From contig NZ_FNNJ01000006.1 in NCBI RefSeq assembly GCF_900106565.1, positions 124,001 to 188,000 on the forward strand: 64,000 bases of DNA. The letters are read 5' to 3'. The DNA comes from Lutibacter oricola. GTDB lineage: Bacteria > Bacteroidota > Bacteroidia > Flavobacteriales > Flavobacteriaceae. Position numbers and translations under genes: made by a program. Below, piece after piece: positions 9,131-19,796 of the stretch. The notes under the pieces were generated by a model. The model was given only the letters and a program-made list of their open reading frames with translations. It was not told the DNA's origin and did no database searches. Each line of letters starts with the position of its first letter. Position 1 is the stretch's first letter.

Positions 9131-10291
9131 ATGAAAATCAGGATATTTTTATTGTTTTTAATATGCCAGACTGCTTTTGGTCAATCGGCATTTTTTAACA
9201 ATGGAAATGTTCAAATACATGAAGGTGGCTCTATTGGTTTTCATACAGATTTAATAAATAATGGGGTTTTTAATAAAAATTTAGGGCTAGCAGGTTTTTA
9301 TAATAAAGGAAACTTTTTAGTAGTTTCTGGTACTAATAAATCTATTTTTTATAATGTTGAAGTAGATGTTGAAGATAATTTGTATTTAGAAACTTCATTA
9401 GGTATTACAAATAATTTGTCTTTTTTTTCTGGGCATATTGTTACACCCCGTAATTCTACTAATATTAATTTAGAGTTTATAAATTATGGAGTATATGCAG
9501 GTGAGGGAGATTTAACACATGTAGATGGATATACAAAAATAATTAACGAAGGAGAGTTTGTTTTTCCTATTGGTCATAATGATGTTTTAAGACCAATGAT
9601 TCTTCCAAATCAGGTTAAAAATACATTTTATTCAGGTGCTTATTTTAATGAAGATCCTAATAATCCAAGTACATTTTCTCAATCTTTTGATACAACAGAA
9701 AAGCAATTTGTTTTAGACAAAGTTAGTGAAGTGGAGTTTTGGGATTTAGATGGAGATACAGAAACATCAATAATTTTAACTTGGAATATAGATAGTAATA
9801 TAGAAGCTTTGGCTGAAGATCTTGAACCTTTAACTGTAGTTGGTTGGAGTAAGGATCTTAAAAAATGGATTGATCTAGGACAAGAGAACATAGAAGGAGA
9901 TTTAGAAGAAGGAGAAATAGAGTCAAAACCATTTGTTCCAAATGATTATGAAGTTATAACTATTGGTAGTGATGTTTTTAGTGTTGGATCTGAATACACC
10001 GAAAATTCTGAAAACCATAACTTTGGAATATCTCCAAATGGAGATGGAATTAACGATACTTTTGTTATTGAAGGTATTGAGCTAAGACCAAACAATGTAT
10101 TGTACATCTATAATAGGTGGGGAGCACTTGTATATAGTAAAAAGAGTTACGATAATACCTGGGGCGGATTTTCAGAACATGATTTAACAATTAAAAGAAG
10201 TAAAGGTTTACCAGAAGGAACTTACTTTTACATTTTAAAATTTATGGATGAAAATGTAAATTGGCAAGGCTGGATTTACTTAAGACGATAA
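9131..10291 (+). CDS. Gliding-motility/T9SS type-B sorting-domain surface protein
   Basis: A 386-residue protein with a signal peptide (ending AFGQSAF). The C-terminal ~95 residues are a type-B type IX secretion sorting domain: FGISPNGDGINDTFVIEGIE, LYIYNRWGALVY, NTWGG, LPEGTYFYILKF and a final WQGWIYLRR. Such proteins are carried across the outer membrane by the T9SS and usually stay associated with the cell surface. The N-terminal part is beta-rich and unrecognised. As the last gene of the three-gene unit it is the only member with a T9SS signal, so it may anchor or help export the two fibre proteins upstream (inference). Its 3' end overlaps the convergent ATP-grasp gene by 12 bp. Confidence 0.85.
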   Translation: MKIRIFLLFLICQTAFGQSAFFNNGNVQIHEGGSIGFHTDLINNGVFNKNLGLAGFYNKGNFLVVSGTNKSIFYNVEVDVEDNLYLETSLGITNNLSFFSGHIVTPRNSTNINLEFINYGVYAGEGDLTHVDGYTKIINEGEFVFPIGHNDVLRPMILPNQVKNTFYSGAYFNEDPNNPSTFSQSFDTTEKQFVLDKVSEVEFWDLDGDTETSIILTWNIDSNIEALAEDLEPLTVVGWSKDLKKWIDLGQENIEGDLEEGEIESKPFVPNDYEVITIGSDVFSVGSEYTENSENHNFGISPNGDGINDTFVIEGIELRPNNVLYIYNRWGALVYSKKSYDNTWGGFSEHDLTIKRSKGLPEGTYFYILKFMDENVNWQGWIYLRR

Positions 10292-11335
10292 GCTGTGCTT
10301 TTTTATAAAAGAAGTATACTTTTTAAGCTGTTTTAAACTACCTAAAAAATCAGAAACAGAATCAAACATTATCCCTTTTTTATTATTAGCAATTGCTGTT
10401 TTGTACATTATTTTCCAATGCTTTCTAAATCCTTTTAAAGCATTGAAATAAGTGTTTTTAGAAGCATCATAAATATGCGTAGGTTCAGCAATAATACCAT
10501 TAATTTCTAATACTTTGAATTCATTTTGTTTTATAATGTTTTCAAAAGAGTTAAATTTTAAATCTAATCTTCCATAATAAAAGCCAGGAATTTGTTTCAT
10601 AAACGCATCAATACTATCTTCCAATTCTTTTGAAATTAAATGATTACCGTTTAAAAATTGAGTTCCCTTAGCGTGATTACCTATGACTGTTAAAAGAACT
10701 TCTTCGTTGTTATATGGTGTTTTTTGAAGTTTTTCTTTGTGAATTTCTCTAAGCAAATCTATATAATGTTGCGCCCTATCATCGTTTAAAATTAGATTTT
10801 CTAAAGTTGTTTTACCATCACCATGAACTGTAAGAAATTTTTTTAAAGTTATAGAACTAATTTTTCCGTTTTCTTCAGTTGGAATTCTATGATAAAAAAT
10901 TCCACATTCATTTTTGTAATCAATAAAATCTTGAAGAATTAAATCAATGCAATTATTTTTTGCTAAGTACTCTTCTAAATCTTTAGTAGAGTGAATTTGT
11001 TTTACAAGTAGGCCTCTAAAGCCAATATCTGGTTTAATAATAAGTGGAAATTCTAAATTGTTTTCCAAAATTTGGTTTAAAACCCATTTAAAGGTTTCAT
11101 TTTTTTGAATAAAAATGGTTTTAGGTATAAACTTTTTTGGAATTAATTCTAACGTTTTGTATTTAGATTCACTTCCGTTTCCAGAATGAGAAATACAAGG
11201 GTTTGTTGCAGAGAAAAACACTAAGCTTTTCGCTTTAATAGCAAGGTAAATTGCATAAGGTAAATTTGGAATGTAAAACATATACCAAGGCCAATATTCC
11301 CAATTTGTTAGTTTTGTTAAATTAATTTTAGCCAT
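10280..11335 (-). CDS. ATP-grasp family ligase (D-Ala-D-Ala-ligase-like fold)
   Basis: A 351-residue cytoplasmic protein with ATP-grasp features: FPLIIKPDIGFRGLLVKQI (ATP-binding strand and loop, residues ~96-114), LILQDFIDYKNECGIFYHR (hinge and strand) and a metal-binding end, YGRLDLKFNS...FKVLEINGI. These match carboxylate-amine/thiol ligases that activate a carboxylate as acyl-phosphate. The substrate is unknown. The stop of this gene lies inside the 3' end of the convergent surface-protein gene. Its start abuts the stop of the small membrane-protein gene upstream (shared base 11335), so it is the last gene of a murQ-led operon. Confidence 0.7.
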   Translation of the reverse strand: MAKINLTKLTNWEYWPWYMFYIPNLPYAIYLAIKAKSLVFFSATNPCISHSGNGSESKYKTLELIPKKFIPKTIFIQKNETFKWVLNQILENNLEFPLIIKPDIGFRGLLVKQIHSTKDLEEYLAKNNCIDLILQDFIDYKNECGIFYHRIPTEENGKISSITLKKFLTVHGDGKTTLENLILNDDRAQHYIDLLREIHKEKLQKTPYNNEEVLLTVIGNHAKGTQFLNGNHLISKELEDSIDAFMKQIPGFYYGRLDLKFNSFENIIKQNEFKVLEINGIIAEPTHIYDASKNTYFNALKGFRKHWKIMYKTAIANNKKGIMFDSVSDFLGSLKQLKKYTSFIKKHSLSS

Positions 11336-11559
11336 TAATCTTTATTAAAAAAAGCATTTAAAATAATTCTAATTCCCATAAAGCCTAAAACTATTGCTCC
11401 TGCAGAAACAAGAATTCCGGCAATTAACCATAAATAATTATTGTTTGCTTTAAGAGCTTTAAATCCAATAGTAATTAATACCGGACCAAGAATTAACAAC
11501 GGGAATGCTGCTAATTCATATTTTAAACCTCTAGTTAATTCGTCTCTATCCGTTGCCAT
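11335..11559 (-). CDS. Small two-span membrane protein (DUF6095-like)
   Basis: A protein of about 74 residues with two hydrophobic helices (FPLLILGPVLITIGFKAL and LWLIAGILVSAGAIVLGFMG), matching a Flavobacteria-specific family of unknown function that I recall as DUF6095. I choose the ATG at 11559 (MATDRDELTRG) over the longer reading from 11580, because it overlaps murQ by only 14 bp and starts at the conserved acidic segment. It lies between murQ and the ATP-grasp gene, overlapping both, so all three are translated from one mRNA. No function can be given. Confidence 0.7.
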   Translation of the reverse strand: MATDRDELTRGLKYELAAFPLLILGPVLITIGFKALKANNNYLWLIAGILVSAGAIVLGFMGIRIILNAFFNKD

Positions 11560-12367
11560 TGGTATAGTTATTAATTGCATTTCTAACGTTTTTGTATGTT
11601 GAAAGCAGTTCGGTTGCTTTTTCTTTGGAAACTGAAAGTTCTTCCATTAACATTTTTACACCTCTCTCAACAAGTTTATTGTTAGATAGTTGCATGTCAA
11701 CCATTTTATTTCCTTTAATTTTTCCAAGCTGAATCATTACGCTAGTAGATATCATATTTAATGCTAGCTTTTGTGCAGTACCAGCTTTCATTCTAGAACT
11801 ACCTGTAACAAATTCTGGTCCAACAATAATTTCAATTGGATGTATAGAAACATTACTTAAAGGGCTATTTTGGTTACACGTAATACACGCAGTCAATATT
11901 TTATTTTTATTACATTCCTCTAAGGCACTTATTACGTAAGGAGTTGTTCCTGAAGCAGCAATTCCAATTACCGTATCATTTTTTGAAATATCATACTCTT
12001 TTAGATCTAGCCAACCTTGTGTTGTTGAATCTTCAGCAAATTCAACTGCTTTTCTAATGGCAGAATCTCCACCTGCAATTATACCAATAACCAAATTATG
12101 ATCAACACCAAAAGTTGGTGGACATTCAGATGCATCAACAATTCCTAATCTACCGCTTGTACCAGCACCAATATAAAATAAGCGTCCGCCTATTTTCATT
12201 CTGCTAACAATGTTTTCTACAAGTTTTTCAATGTTGTTAATTTCTTTTTCAATTGCTAATGGAACAGTTTTGTCTTCATTATTAATGTTGGTTAATAATT
12301 CTTTGACGCTCATTTTTTCTAAATAATTGTATTTAGAAGCCTGTTCTGTAATTTTTATAAAACTCAT
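11546..12367 (-). CDS. murQ: N-acetylmuramic acid 6-phosphate etherase
   Basis: A 273-residue SIS-fold enzyme that removes lactate from MurNAc-6-P to give GlcNAc-6-P during recycling of cell-wall sugars. The signature GAGTSGRLGIVDASECPPTFG is at residues ~67-87, followed by IAASGTTPYV and GSSRMKAGTAQKLALNM. It is slightly shorter than the ~300-residue E. coli protein. It is first in a three-gene operon. A TATTTTTG -7 element at 12372-12379 lies just 4 nt before the ATG, which predicts a leaderless transcript. Confidence 0.93.
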   Translation of the reverse strand: MSFIKITEQASKYNYLEKMSVKELLTNINNEDKTVPLAIEKEINNIEKLVENIVSRMKIGGRLFYIGAGTSGRLGIVDASECPPTFGVDHNLVIGIIAGGDSAIRKAVEFAEDSTTQGWLDLKEYDISKNDTVIGIAASGTTPYVISALEECNKNKILTACITCNQNSPLSNVSIHPIEIIVGPEFVTGSSRMKAGTAQKLALNMISTSVMIQLGKIKGNKMVDMQLSNNKLVERGVKMLMEELSVSKEKATELLSTYKNVRNAINNYTNGNG

Positions 12368-12463
12368 TTTTCAAAAATACTAAATTGAAGTAAATATTTA
12401 ATAAAATAAGTGACTTGTTATGTAACAATGTGTCATATGTATATAAACAAAAATAAAATTAAA

Positions 12464-13288
12464 ATGGAAAACATATCGAAGTCATTAAGTTCTTTTTTTA
12501 GTTCAATTTTTAACGGAGTTGGAGAATGGGGATTAAGTTTAATAGGAGCTTTAGTTTCTTTAATAATTGGGCTGTGGATTATTAGAATGATAATGAAAGC
12601 AATTTCTAAAGGATTTGATAAATCTAAAGTAGATGAAACATTAAAGCCTTTTTTAATTACTTTAATTGGTTTTGGATTAAAAGCGTTGTTATTTATTACA
12701 ATAGCTCAAATAGTTGGTGTTCCAATGACATCTTTTGCAGTATTACTTGGAGGTGTAGGTATTGCTATTGGAGCTGCATTTAATGGTTCTTTAGGTCATT
12801 TGGCTTCGGGAATTATGTTGTTAGTGTTTAGACCTTTTAAAGTGGGTGATTTAATTGAAGTAAATGGCGAATTAGGGTTTGTAAAAGAGATTTCTGTTTT
12901 TGTTACAGTTTTAGAAACATTTCAGAATAAAACAGCTATAATTCCAAATGGTACGGTAACAGCAAATAAAATTGTGAATTACACTTCTAAAGGAACTTTA
13001 AGAGTTGATATGCCATTTGCAATTAGATATGGAACTGATATTGCTAAAGCAAAAGAAATAGTGTTAGATATTTTAAAAGAAGATATAAACGTATTGCAAG
13101 ACCCACAGCCAAGAGTGGCAGTAAATAATTTAGGTGAAAACGCAGTAGAACTTTTAGCATTACCTTATTCTGGAGTAGAAGAGTATTGGGATGTTTATTG
13201 GGATACTCGTCAAAAAATTGTAGAAGCGTTAGGTAATTCAGGTTATGAAGCGCCGTTCCCACAACGTGTTGTTACAATGGAAAAATAG
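12464..13288 (+). CDS. MscS-type small-conductance mechanosensitive channel
   Basis: A 274-residue inner-membrane channel that opens on membrane tension to release solutes on osmotic downshock. The pore helix is clear: GGVGIAIGAAFNGSLGHLASGIML (Ala/Gly-packed TM3), followed by RPFKVGDLIEV and the beta domain with IIPNGTVTANKIVNYT. I choose the ATG at 12464 (MENISKSL) rather than an 18-codon longer reading that starts in the divergent promoter region. Length and order are as in E. coli MscS (286 aa). A strong bidirectional terminator follows. Confidence 0.9.
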   Translation: MENISKSLSSFFSSIFNGVGEWGLSLIGALVSLIIGLWIIRMIMKAISKGFDKSKVDETLKPFLITLIGFGLKALLFITIAQIVGVPMTSFAVLLGGVGIAIGAAFNGSLGHLASGIMLLVFRPFKVGDLIEVNGELGFVKEISVFVTVLETFQNKTAIIPNGTVTANKIVNYTSKGTLRVDMPFAIRYGTDIAKAKEIVLDILKEDINVLQDPQPRVAVNNLGENAVELLALPYSGVEEYWDVYWDTRQKIVEALGNSGYEAPFPQRVVTMEK

Positions 13289-13312
13289 AGTGGAAGAGAG
13301 GATTAGTAAGAT

Positions 13313-13346
13313 AAAAAGCGAGCATTAAATGCTCGCTTTTTTGTTT
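13313..13346. terminator. Bidirectional terminator between mscS-like gene and icd
   Basis: AAAAGCGAGCAT-TAA-ATGCTCGCTTTT hairpin with A-tract before and T-tract after, serving the convergent channel gene (+) and icd (-). Confidence 0.85.
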
Positions 13347-13366
13347 TTTAGGTGTAAAAAACGGTT

Positions 13367-15619
<2,253 letters not shown>

Positions 15620-15692
15620 TTAATGTTTTTAGCTGTAACTACTAATACATAGTAATTATAGTGTTTCTGTTAATTTTACTTTTGAAGATGTG

Positions 15693-15735
15693 CAAATGTA
15701 ATAAATAATACGGTTAAATTAGCTCCGAAAACGTT
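15693..15735 (-). promoter_or_regulatory. icd promoter -7 element with upstream CGAAAACGTT site
   Basis: On the minus strand TACATTTG (15693-15700) fits the -7 element; transcription would begin near 15688, giving a ~74-nt leader. AACGTTTTCGG (15725-15735) sits about 25 bp farther upstream. No clear -33 TTG is present at the usual spacing. Confidence 0.45.
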
Positions 15736-15805
15736 ATAAATAGGTGGGTCAAATTATAATTAATGTAAAAATAGATAGTTAAAATTAAGAGAATGATAAA
15801 GGTGA

Positions 15806-16261
15806 ATAAAAACAAAAGCCATCATATTGATTTCTCAGTATCATGGCTTTTTGCTGAAACATTTTTAATAAGTTTATTTTAAACTTTTAATTTTACAATC
15901 CTCTCTCAAGGTTTGCAAACCAAAACTCTACAAACTTGCTGGTTCTTACGAATCAACTTCTTACTTGTAAAATGTTTCTTTTAAAACAGCTGTCCTAAAA
16001 CTTTGTTGTTTCTATTTTCATAAAAACTTGTTTTAAAGTACTATTTTAAAAATGTTTTTAAAATCTTAGTTTCATATATTCATGCTAAATACTTTGATCC
16101 TTTACTATTACTAGTTTAGATTTTAAAAACTATGTTCAAGAACATTAGAATATAACTTTTAATATTGTTAGTTGTAACCTGATGAAATTCACATTTTATC
16201 TTATTAAAGCTAACATGTATCTCTGTTAATTCTTATGTAAATTAAGTGGATAAAAAATTAA
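15806..16261 (-). ncRNA. Candidate non-coding transcript between rplS and icd
   Basis: The 770-bp gap between icd and rplS has no convincing ORF, yet contains on the minus strand a good promoter (TTG at 16292-16294, N18, TAAATTTG at 16266-16273) and, ~440 bp on, a terminator-like hairpin (AAAAGCCAT / ATGGCTTTT, 15814-15851) followed by TGTTTTTATT. Inside is a perfect 12-bp palindrome GGTTTGCAAACC (around 15912-15923). It lacks the signatures of tmRNA, RNase P RNA or SRP RNA that I know. It could be a regulatory RNA or an unrecognised short-peptide gene. Confidence 0.3.
15814..15851 (-). terminator. Terminator-like hairpin in the rplS-icd gap
   Basis: 9-bp stem AAAAGCCAT / ATGGCTTTT with a ~20-nt loop; on the minus strand it runs into a T-rich tract. 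No annotated gene ends here, which is the main argument for the upstream candidate RNA. Confidence 0.5.
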
Positions 16262-16265
16262 AAAA

Positions 16266-16294
16266 CAAATTTATAACTATTTTAATATCAACAA
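16266..16294 (-). promoter_or_regulatory. Orphan promoter in the rplS-icd gap
   Basis: Minus-strand TTG (16292-16294), 18-bp spacer, TAAATTTG (16266-16273); predicted start near 16261. No gene begins within 600 bp downstream. Confidence 0.5.
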
Positions 16295-16331
16295 GATGTG
16301 AACCGTGGTTGTTAACAATTGTTAATAACAA

Positions 16332-16363
16332 AAAACCCGCTTTGAAACATCAAAGCGGGTTTT
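16332..16363 (-). terminator. rplS terminator
   Basis: 14-bp stem AAAACCCGCTTTGA / TCAAAGCGGGTTTT with a 4-nt loop, just downstream of the rplS stop on the minus strand. Confidence 0.9.
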
Positions 16364-16384
16364 AAATAAGTTTGTAAAAGCTTA

Positions 16385-16738
16385 TTAAGAACGTCTACGT
16401 TCTTTAATTCTTGCTTTTTTACCTGTTAAACCTCTAAAGTAATAGATACGTGCTCTACGTACTTTACCTTGTTTGTTAACTTCAATTTTTTGAATTGCTG
16501 GTAAATTTACAGGGAAAATACGCTCTACACCAACTGTTCCAGACATTTTTCTAATTGTAAATGTTTCAGAAGTTCCAGTTCCTCTTTTTTGAATAACTGT
16601 TCCTCTAAAGAACTGTGTACGAGTTTTGTCACCCTCTTTAATTTCGTAATAAACGGTAATAGTATCTCCTGCTTGAAATTGAGGAAATTCATTTTTAGTT
16701 ACAAATTCGTCTTGTATAAATTTTACTAAATTTTCCAT
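16385..16738 (-). CDS. rplS: 50S ribosomal protein L19
   Basis: A 117-residue ribosomal protein at the 30S-50S interface. Conserved sequence: FQAGDTITVYYEIKEGDKTR, FRGTVIQKRGTG, TFTIRKMSGTVGVERIFPVN and the basic end KARIKERRR. I use the ATG at 16738 (MENLVKFIQDEF), which matches the usual start of flavobacterial L19, not the 8-codon longer reading. It has its own promoter inside the 3' end of trmD and a ~63-nt leader with a compact hairpin, so it can be expressed separately from trmD. A strong terminator follows. Confidence 0.95.
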   Translation of the reverse strand: MENLVKFIQDEFVTKNEFPQFQAGDTITVYYEIKEGDKTRTQFFRGTVIQKRGTGTSETFTIRKMSGTVGVERIFPVNLPAIQKIEVNKQGKVRRARIYYFRGLTGKKARIKERRRS

Positions 16739-16802
16739 TTTTTTAGTTTTAATGGTTTTCAATGGTCAACATTCACGATTCTCGTCAGAGGTTGATTTTG
16801 AG
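16739..16802 (-). promoter_or_regulatory. rplS 5' leader with structured hairpin (candidate autoregulatory L19 leader)
   Basis: The leader folds as an outer stem TCAAC/GTTGA (16766-16770 with 16791-16795) and an inner stem ACGA-GAA-TCGT (16775-16785) separated by an asymmetric internal loop. L19 leaders have been proposed for Flavobacteriia from comparative genomics (recalled, not checked). A protein-binding leader that limits L19 synthesis is a fair inference. Confidence 0.5.
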
Positions 16803-16806
16803 TTTG

Positions 16807-16836
16807 CAAATTTAGTTAAAATATTTAATCTTCCAA
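16807..16836 (-). promoter_or_regulatory. rplS promoter inside the trmD 3' end
   Basis: Minus-strand TTG (16834-16836), 19-bp spacer, TAAATTTG (16807-16814); start near 16802. Both elements fit the Bacteroidota consensus and spacing. Confidence 0.65.
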
Positions 16837-17502
16837 CAGGTCTGGTCTAATTTTTTTTGTTCTTTCTAGCGCTTGGTCATTTCTCCATTCTTCTATTTTA
16901 GGAAAATTACCTGATAAAAGTATCTCTGGCACCTTAAGTTCTTTATAATCAGATGGTCTTGTGTATACAGGAGGTGATAGTAAATCGTCTTGAAAAGAGT
17001 CTGTTAAAGCAGATGTTTCATCTCCTAAAACGCCGGGAATTAATCGAATTATTGAATCGCATAAAACAGCAGCGCCTAATTCTCCACCACTTAATACGTA
17101 ATCGCCGATAGATATTTCTTTAGTAATAAATAAATCACGTACTCGTTGGTCTACACCTTTGTAATGGCCACAAAGAATAATCATATTTTCTTTTAAAGAT
17201 AAAGTGTTGGCCGTTTGTTGGTTAAGTGTTGCGGCATCTGGAGTCATATAAATTATTTCATCATAATCTCTTTCAGCTTTCAGTTTAGAAATGCATTTGT
17301 CTATAGGTTCTACCATTAAAACCATTCCTGCACCGCCACCAAATTGATAATCATCAATTTTTCCGTAATCGTTTAAGGCATATGTTCTTAAATCGTGAAA
17401 ATGAACTTCAACTAGTTTTTTGTCAATAGCACGTTTAATTATTGAAAATTCAAACGGACTTTTAATTAATTCTGGTGAAACGGTAATTATATCAATTCGC
17501 AT
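16825..17502 (-). CDS. trmD: tRNA (guanine-N1-)-methyltransferase
   Basis: A 225-residue SPOUT methyltransferase making m1G37 in tRNAs, which prevents +1 frameshifting. Conserved blocks: [12 protein letters not shown] start, [44 protein letters not shown] and the trefoil-knot segment [18 protein letters not shown]. It lies upstream of rplS as in many bacteria, although rplS has its own promoter. TAACTTTG (17507-17514) stands 4 nt before the ATG, so the mRNA is predicted to be leaderless. Confidence 0.95.
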   Translation of the reverse strand: MRIDIITVSPELIKSPFEFSIIKRAIDKKLVEVHFHDLRTYALNDYGKIDDYQFGGGAGMVLMVEPIDKCISKLKAERDYDEIIYMTPDAATLNQQTANTLSLKENMIILCGHYKGVDQRVRDLFITKEISIGDYVLSGGELGAAVLCDSIIRLIPGVLGDETSALTDSFQDDLLSPPVYTRPSDYKELKVPEILLSGNFPKIEEWRNDQALERTKKIRPDLLED

Positions 17503-17539
17503 AGTGCAAAGTTATTTTTTTAGTTGAAATTTTAAAGCA

Positions 17540-18853
17540 TTATTTTAAAATACTAATTCTAACTTTTTTCTTTTTTAGTCTGGTGTTGTTTACCTTAGTA
17601 ATTAAATGATGTATGTTAGAACAGGAAACAGCAACATACGCACAATCTTGTTTTAATTCTATAATACCAAGTTCGTTTTTGTTAATATTACCTTGTTTAA
17701 AAAATAAACCAGCAATATCTCCTTTTGAAATTTTGTCTTTTCTTCCTCCAGAAATATATAGTGTTTGCCAATTGCTTTTAGCTGCTTTTTTGTTTGAAGT
17801 AATTTTTAGTTCTTCATTACCATCAATAAAATCTGGTAACTCTTCGTTTTTCCATTTTAAAATATAGGCAGTTCCATTGCTATGCATTCTTGCTGTACGA
17901 CCATTTCTATGGGTAAATTCATCAAGGCGTTGAGGTAATTCATAATGAATAATAAAATCCATTTCTGGAACGTCAATTCCTCGTGCAGCTAAATCTGTTG
18001 CAACTAAAATTTTATGAGTTCCATTTCTAAATTTTATCAATGCTCTTTCTCGGTCTATTTGTTCTAAATCGCCAGAAAAACAACCGTGATTTATTTTTTG
18101 ATCGTATAAAAAGTCGCTTACAAACTCTATACTTGCTTTTAAATTACAAAATATAATTCCACTAGCATTACCAATGTGTCCAAGTAATTGTTTTAATGAG
18201 TCTAGCTTATCTTCTTTGTTAGTAACAATTGTTTTTAGTGCTAGTTTTGAAGTTTTTTGACTTAAATAATTTATTCTTTTAGGATTTTTAAGATTCATAA
18301 AAGGAGGGATTTTAACTTTTTGTGTGGCAGATGTTAAAATCTTTTTATTTATTGAAGGTAATGAGTTTATTATAAATTTCATTTCATCTTCAAAACCAAC
18401 TTCTAAAGATTTGTCGAATTCATCTAAAACTAATGTTTTAATATCTTTTATGTCTATGGTTTCTCTTTCAATATGGTCGTAAACCCTACCTGGCGTTCCA
18501 ACTAAAATAGCAGGTGGATGTTTTAATTCGAATCGATCCTTGGAGCCTGACCTTCCACCGTAAACAGCATTTGCTTTGTAACCGCTACCCATCTCGCGGA
18601 TAACTTGCTCAATTTGTATGGCTAACTCTCTTGAAGGAACAATAATTAATGCTTGAATATTTTTTATGTTTGGGTTTAATCCATTGATTAAAGGTAGTAG
18701 AAAAGCTAATGTTTTTCCTGTTCCGGTTGGTGATAGTAAAATAGTTTCGGCACTAGAAGTAACTGTTTTAAAAGTTTCTTCTTGCATTGGGTTAAGTTTT
18801 TTTATACCTAATTTGCATAAAATATCTTGTTGGTTTTTAAAGTTTTTTGCCAT
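17540..18853 (-). CDS. DEAD-box RNA helicase with DbpA-type RNA-binding domain
   Basis: A 437-residue ATP-dependent RNA helicase. Motifs in order: SPTGTGKT (I), PSRELA (Ia), GTPGR (Ib), DEFD (II, replacing DEAD), SAT (III), IFCN (IV), VATDLAARGID (V) and HRNGRTAR (VI). The C-terminal ~75 residues (TLYISGGRKDKISKGDIAGLFF) match the DbpA RNA-binding domain, which in DbpA targets 23S rRNA hairpin 92, so a ribosome-assembly role is likely. The DEFD variant keeps the catalytic acidic pair. A TACATTTG element (18858-18865) is 4 nt from the ATG, predicting a leaderless mRNA. Confidence 0.88.
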   Translation of the reverse strand: MAKNFKNQQDILCKLGIKKLNPMQEETFKTVTSSAETILLSPTGTGKTLAFLLPLINGLNPNIKNIQALIIVPSRELAIQIEQVIREMGSGYKANAVYGGRSGSKDRFELKHPPAILVGTPGRVYDHIERETIDIKDIKTLVLDEFDKSLEVGFEDEMKFIINSLPSINKKILTSATQKVKIPPFMNLKNPKRINYLSQKTSKLALKTIVTNKEDKLDSLKQLLGHIGNASGIIFCNLKASIEFVSDFLYDQKINHGCFSGDLEQIDRERALIKFRNGTHKILVATDLAARGIDVPEMDFIIHYELPQRLDEFTHRNGRTARMHSNGTAYILKWKNEELPDFIDGNEELKITSNKKAAKSNWQTLYISGGRKDKISKGDIAGLFFKQGNINKNELGIIELKQDCAYVAVSCSNIHHLITKVNNTRLKKKKVRISILK

Positions 18854-18950
18854 TTGGCAAATGTACTTGTTTTTTTGTTAGAACCTTGCAAAGGTTTAGA
18901 GTAGTAAATTAAAAAACAAAAACCAGTAACCAGTAACTAGCAACCAAGCA

Positions 18951-19796
18951 CTAAATACTACTTTTTAACATTCTATCTTCACCAAATATATCCTTTTTAA
19001 TTTGTACGTTTTTAAATCCTTTTTGACTAATAAGTTCTGCAGTTTCTTTACCTAAATACTGATTTATTTCAAAATAAAGATTGCCGTTTTTAGTAAGATG
19101 ATTTTTAGCCAAATCTCCAATCTTATTATAAAATATTAACGGATTATCATCTTCTACAAATAAAGCTAAATGAGGTTCGTTGTCTAAAACATTTTTCTCC
19201 ATATGCTGTTTCTCAGCTTCTCTAACATATGGTGGGTTGCTAACAATTACATCAAAATTACCTGGTAATTCTTCTGAGTTTAAAATATCAGTTTCAATAA
19301 ACTTAACTGAGGCATTGTTTAAAATAGCATTTTCTGTAGCAGTTTTTAGTGCTTCTGCAGAAACATCTATAGCGTAAACTTTTGCGTTTGGTAAATTTTT
19401 GGCTAAAGAAATAGCAATACAACCGCTACCAGTACCAATATCTAGAATTTTAATTTCGCCGGAATTTTTGTGGTCATCTATTATAGATTGCACTAATTCT
19501 GCAGTTTCTGGTCTTGGAATAAGAACGTTGCTGTTAGTTTTGAAAACTAAATCGAAAAACTCAGTTTCCCCTAATATATATTGTATAGGTGTAGATTTAC
19601 TTAATTTTATTAACGCATTGTTTAAAAAAGTAACATCGTTTTCTAAAATATCAAATTCAGGTTGCAAGGCAACATCAATTCTGGTTAAACCAAGTTTATA
19701 TTCAATAATTAGATTAAAAAATGATTGTATTTCGGTTTGTGGGTATAATCCTTTTAAATCAGTAAAAAACTGATTTTTAAATTCTTTTATTAGCAT
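18951..19796 (-). CDS. prmC: Peptide chain release factor N5-glutamine methyltransferase
   Basis: A 281-residue SAM-dependent enzyme that methylates the GGQ glutamine of release factors. Signatures: ILDIGTGSGCIAISLA (SAM site) and NPPYV (catalytic loop), with an N-terminal helical substrate-recognition domain of ~90 residues containing QYILGETEFF. Its start overlaps the end of the upstream acetyltransferase gene by 7 bp, so the two are coupled. The intergenic tail at ~18920-18945 holds short imperfect CAGTAAC tandem repeats. Confidence 0.92.
   Translation of the reverse strand: MLIKEFKNQFFTDLKGLYPQTEIQSFFNLIIEYKLGLTRIDVALQPEFDILENDVTFLNNALIKLSKSTPIQYILGETEFFDLVFKTNSNVLIPRPETAELVQSIIDDHKNSGEIKILDIGTGSGCIAISLAKNLPNAKVYAIDVSAEALKTATENAILNNASVKFIETDILNSEELPGNFDVIVSNPPYVREAEKQHMEKNVLDNEPHLALFVEDDNPLIFYNKIGDLAKNHLTKNGNLYFEINQYLGKETAELISQKGFKNVQIKKDIFGEDRMLKSSI

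Noticed and set aside
3545-10291. Prophage tail module
   Set aside because: The proteins look like tail fibres, but each has a Sec signal peptide, one has a T9SS domain, and no capsid, terminase, integrase or lysis genes are present.
15806-16261. tmRNA or RNase P RNA in the rplS-icd gap
   Set aside because: No CCA-ended acceptor stem or tag ORF, and no GAGGAAAGTCC-like RNase P core.
18918-18950. Short CAGTAAC tandem repeats before prmC's end
   Set aside because: Only two to three degenerate 7-bp units; likely neutral slippage.
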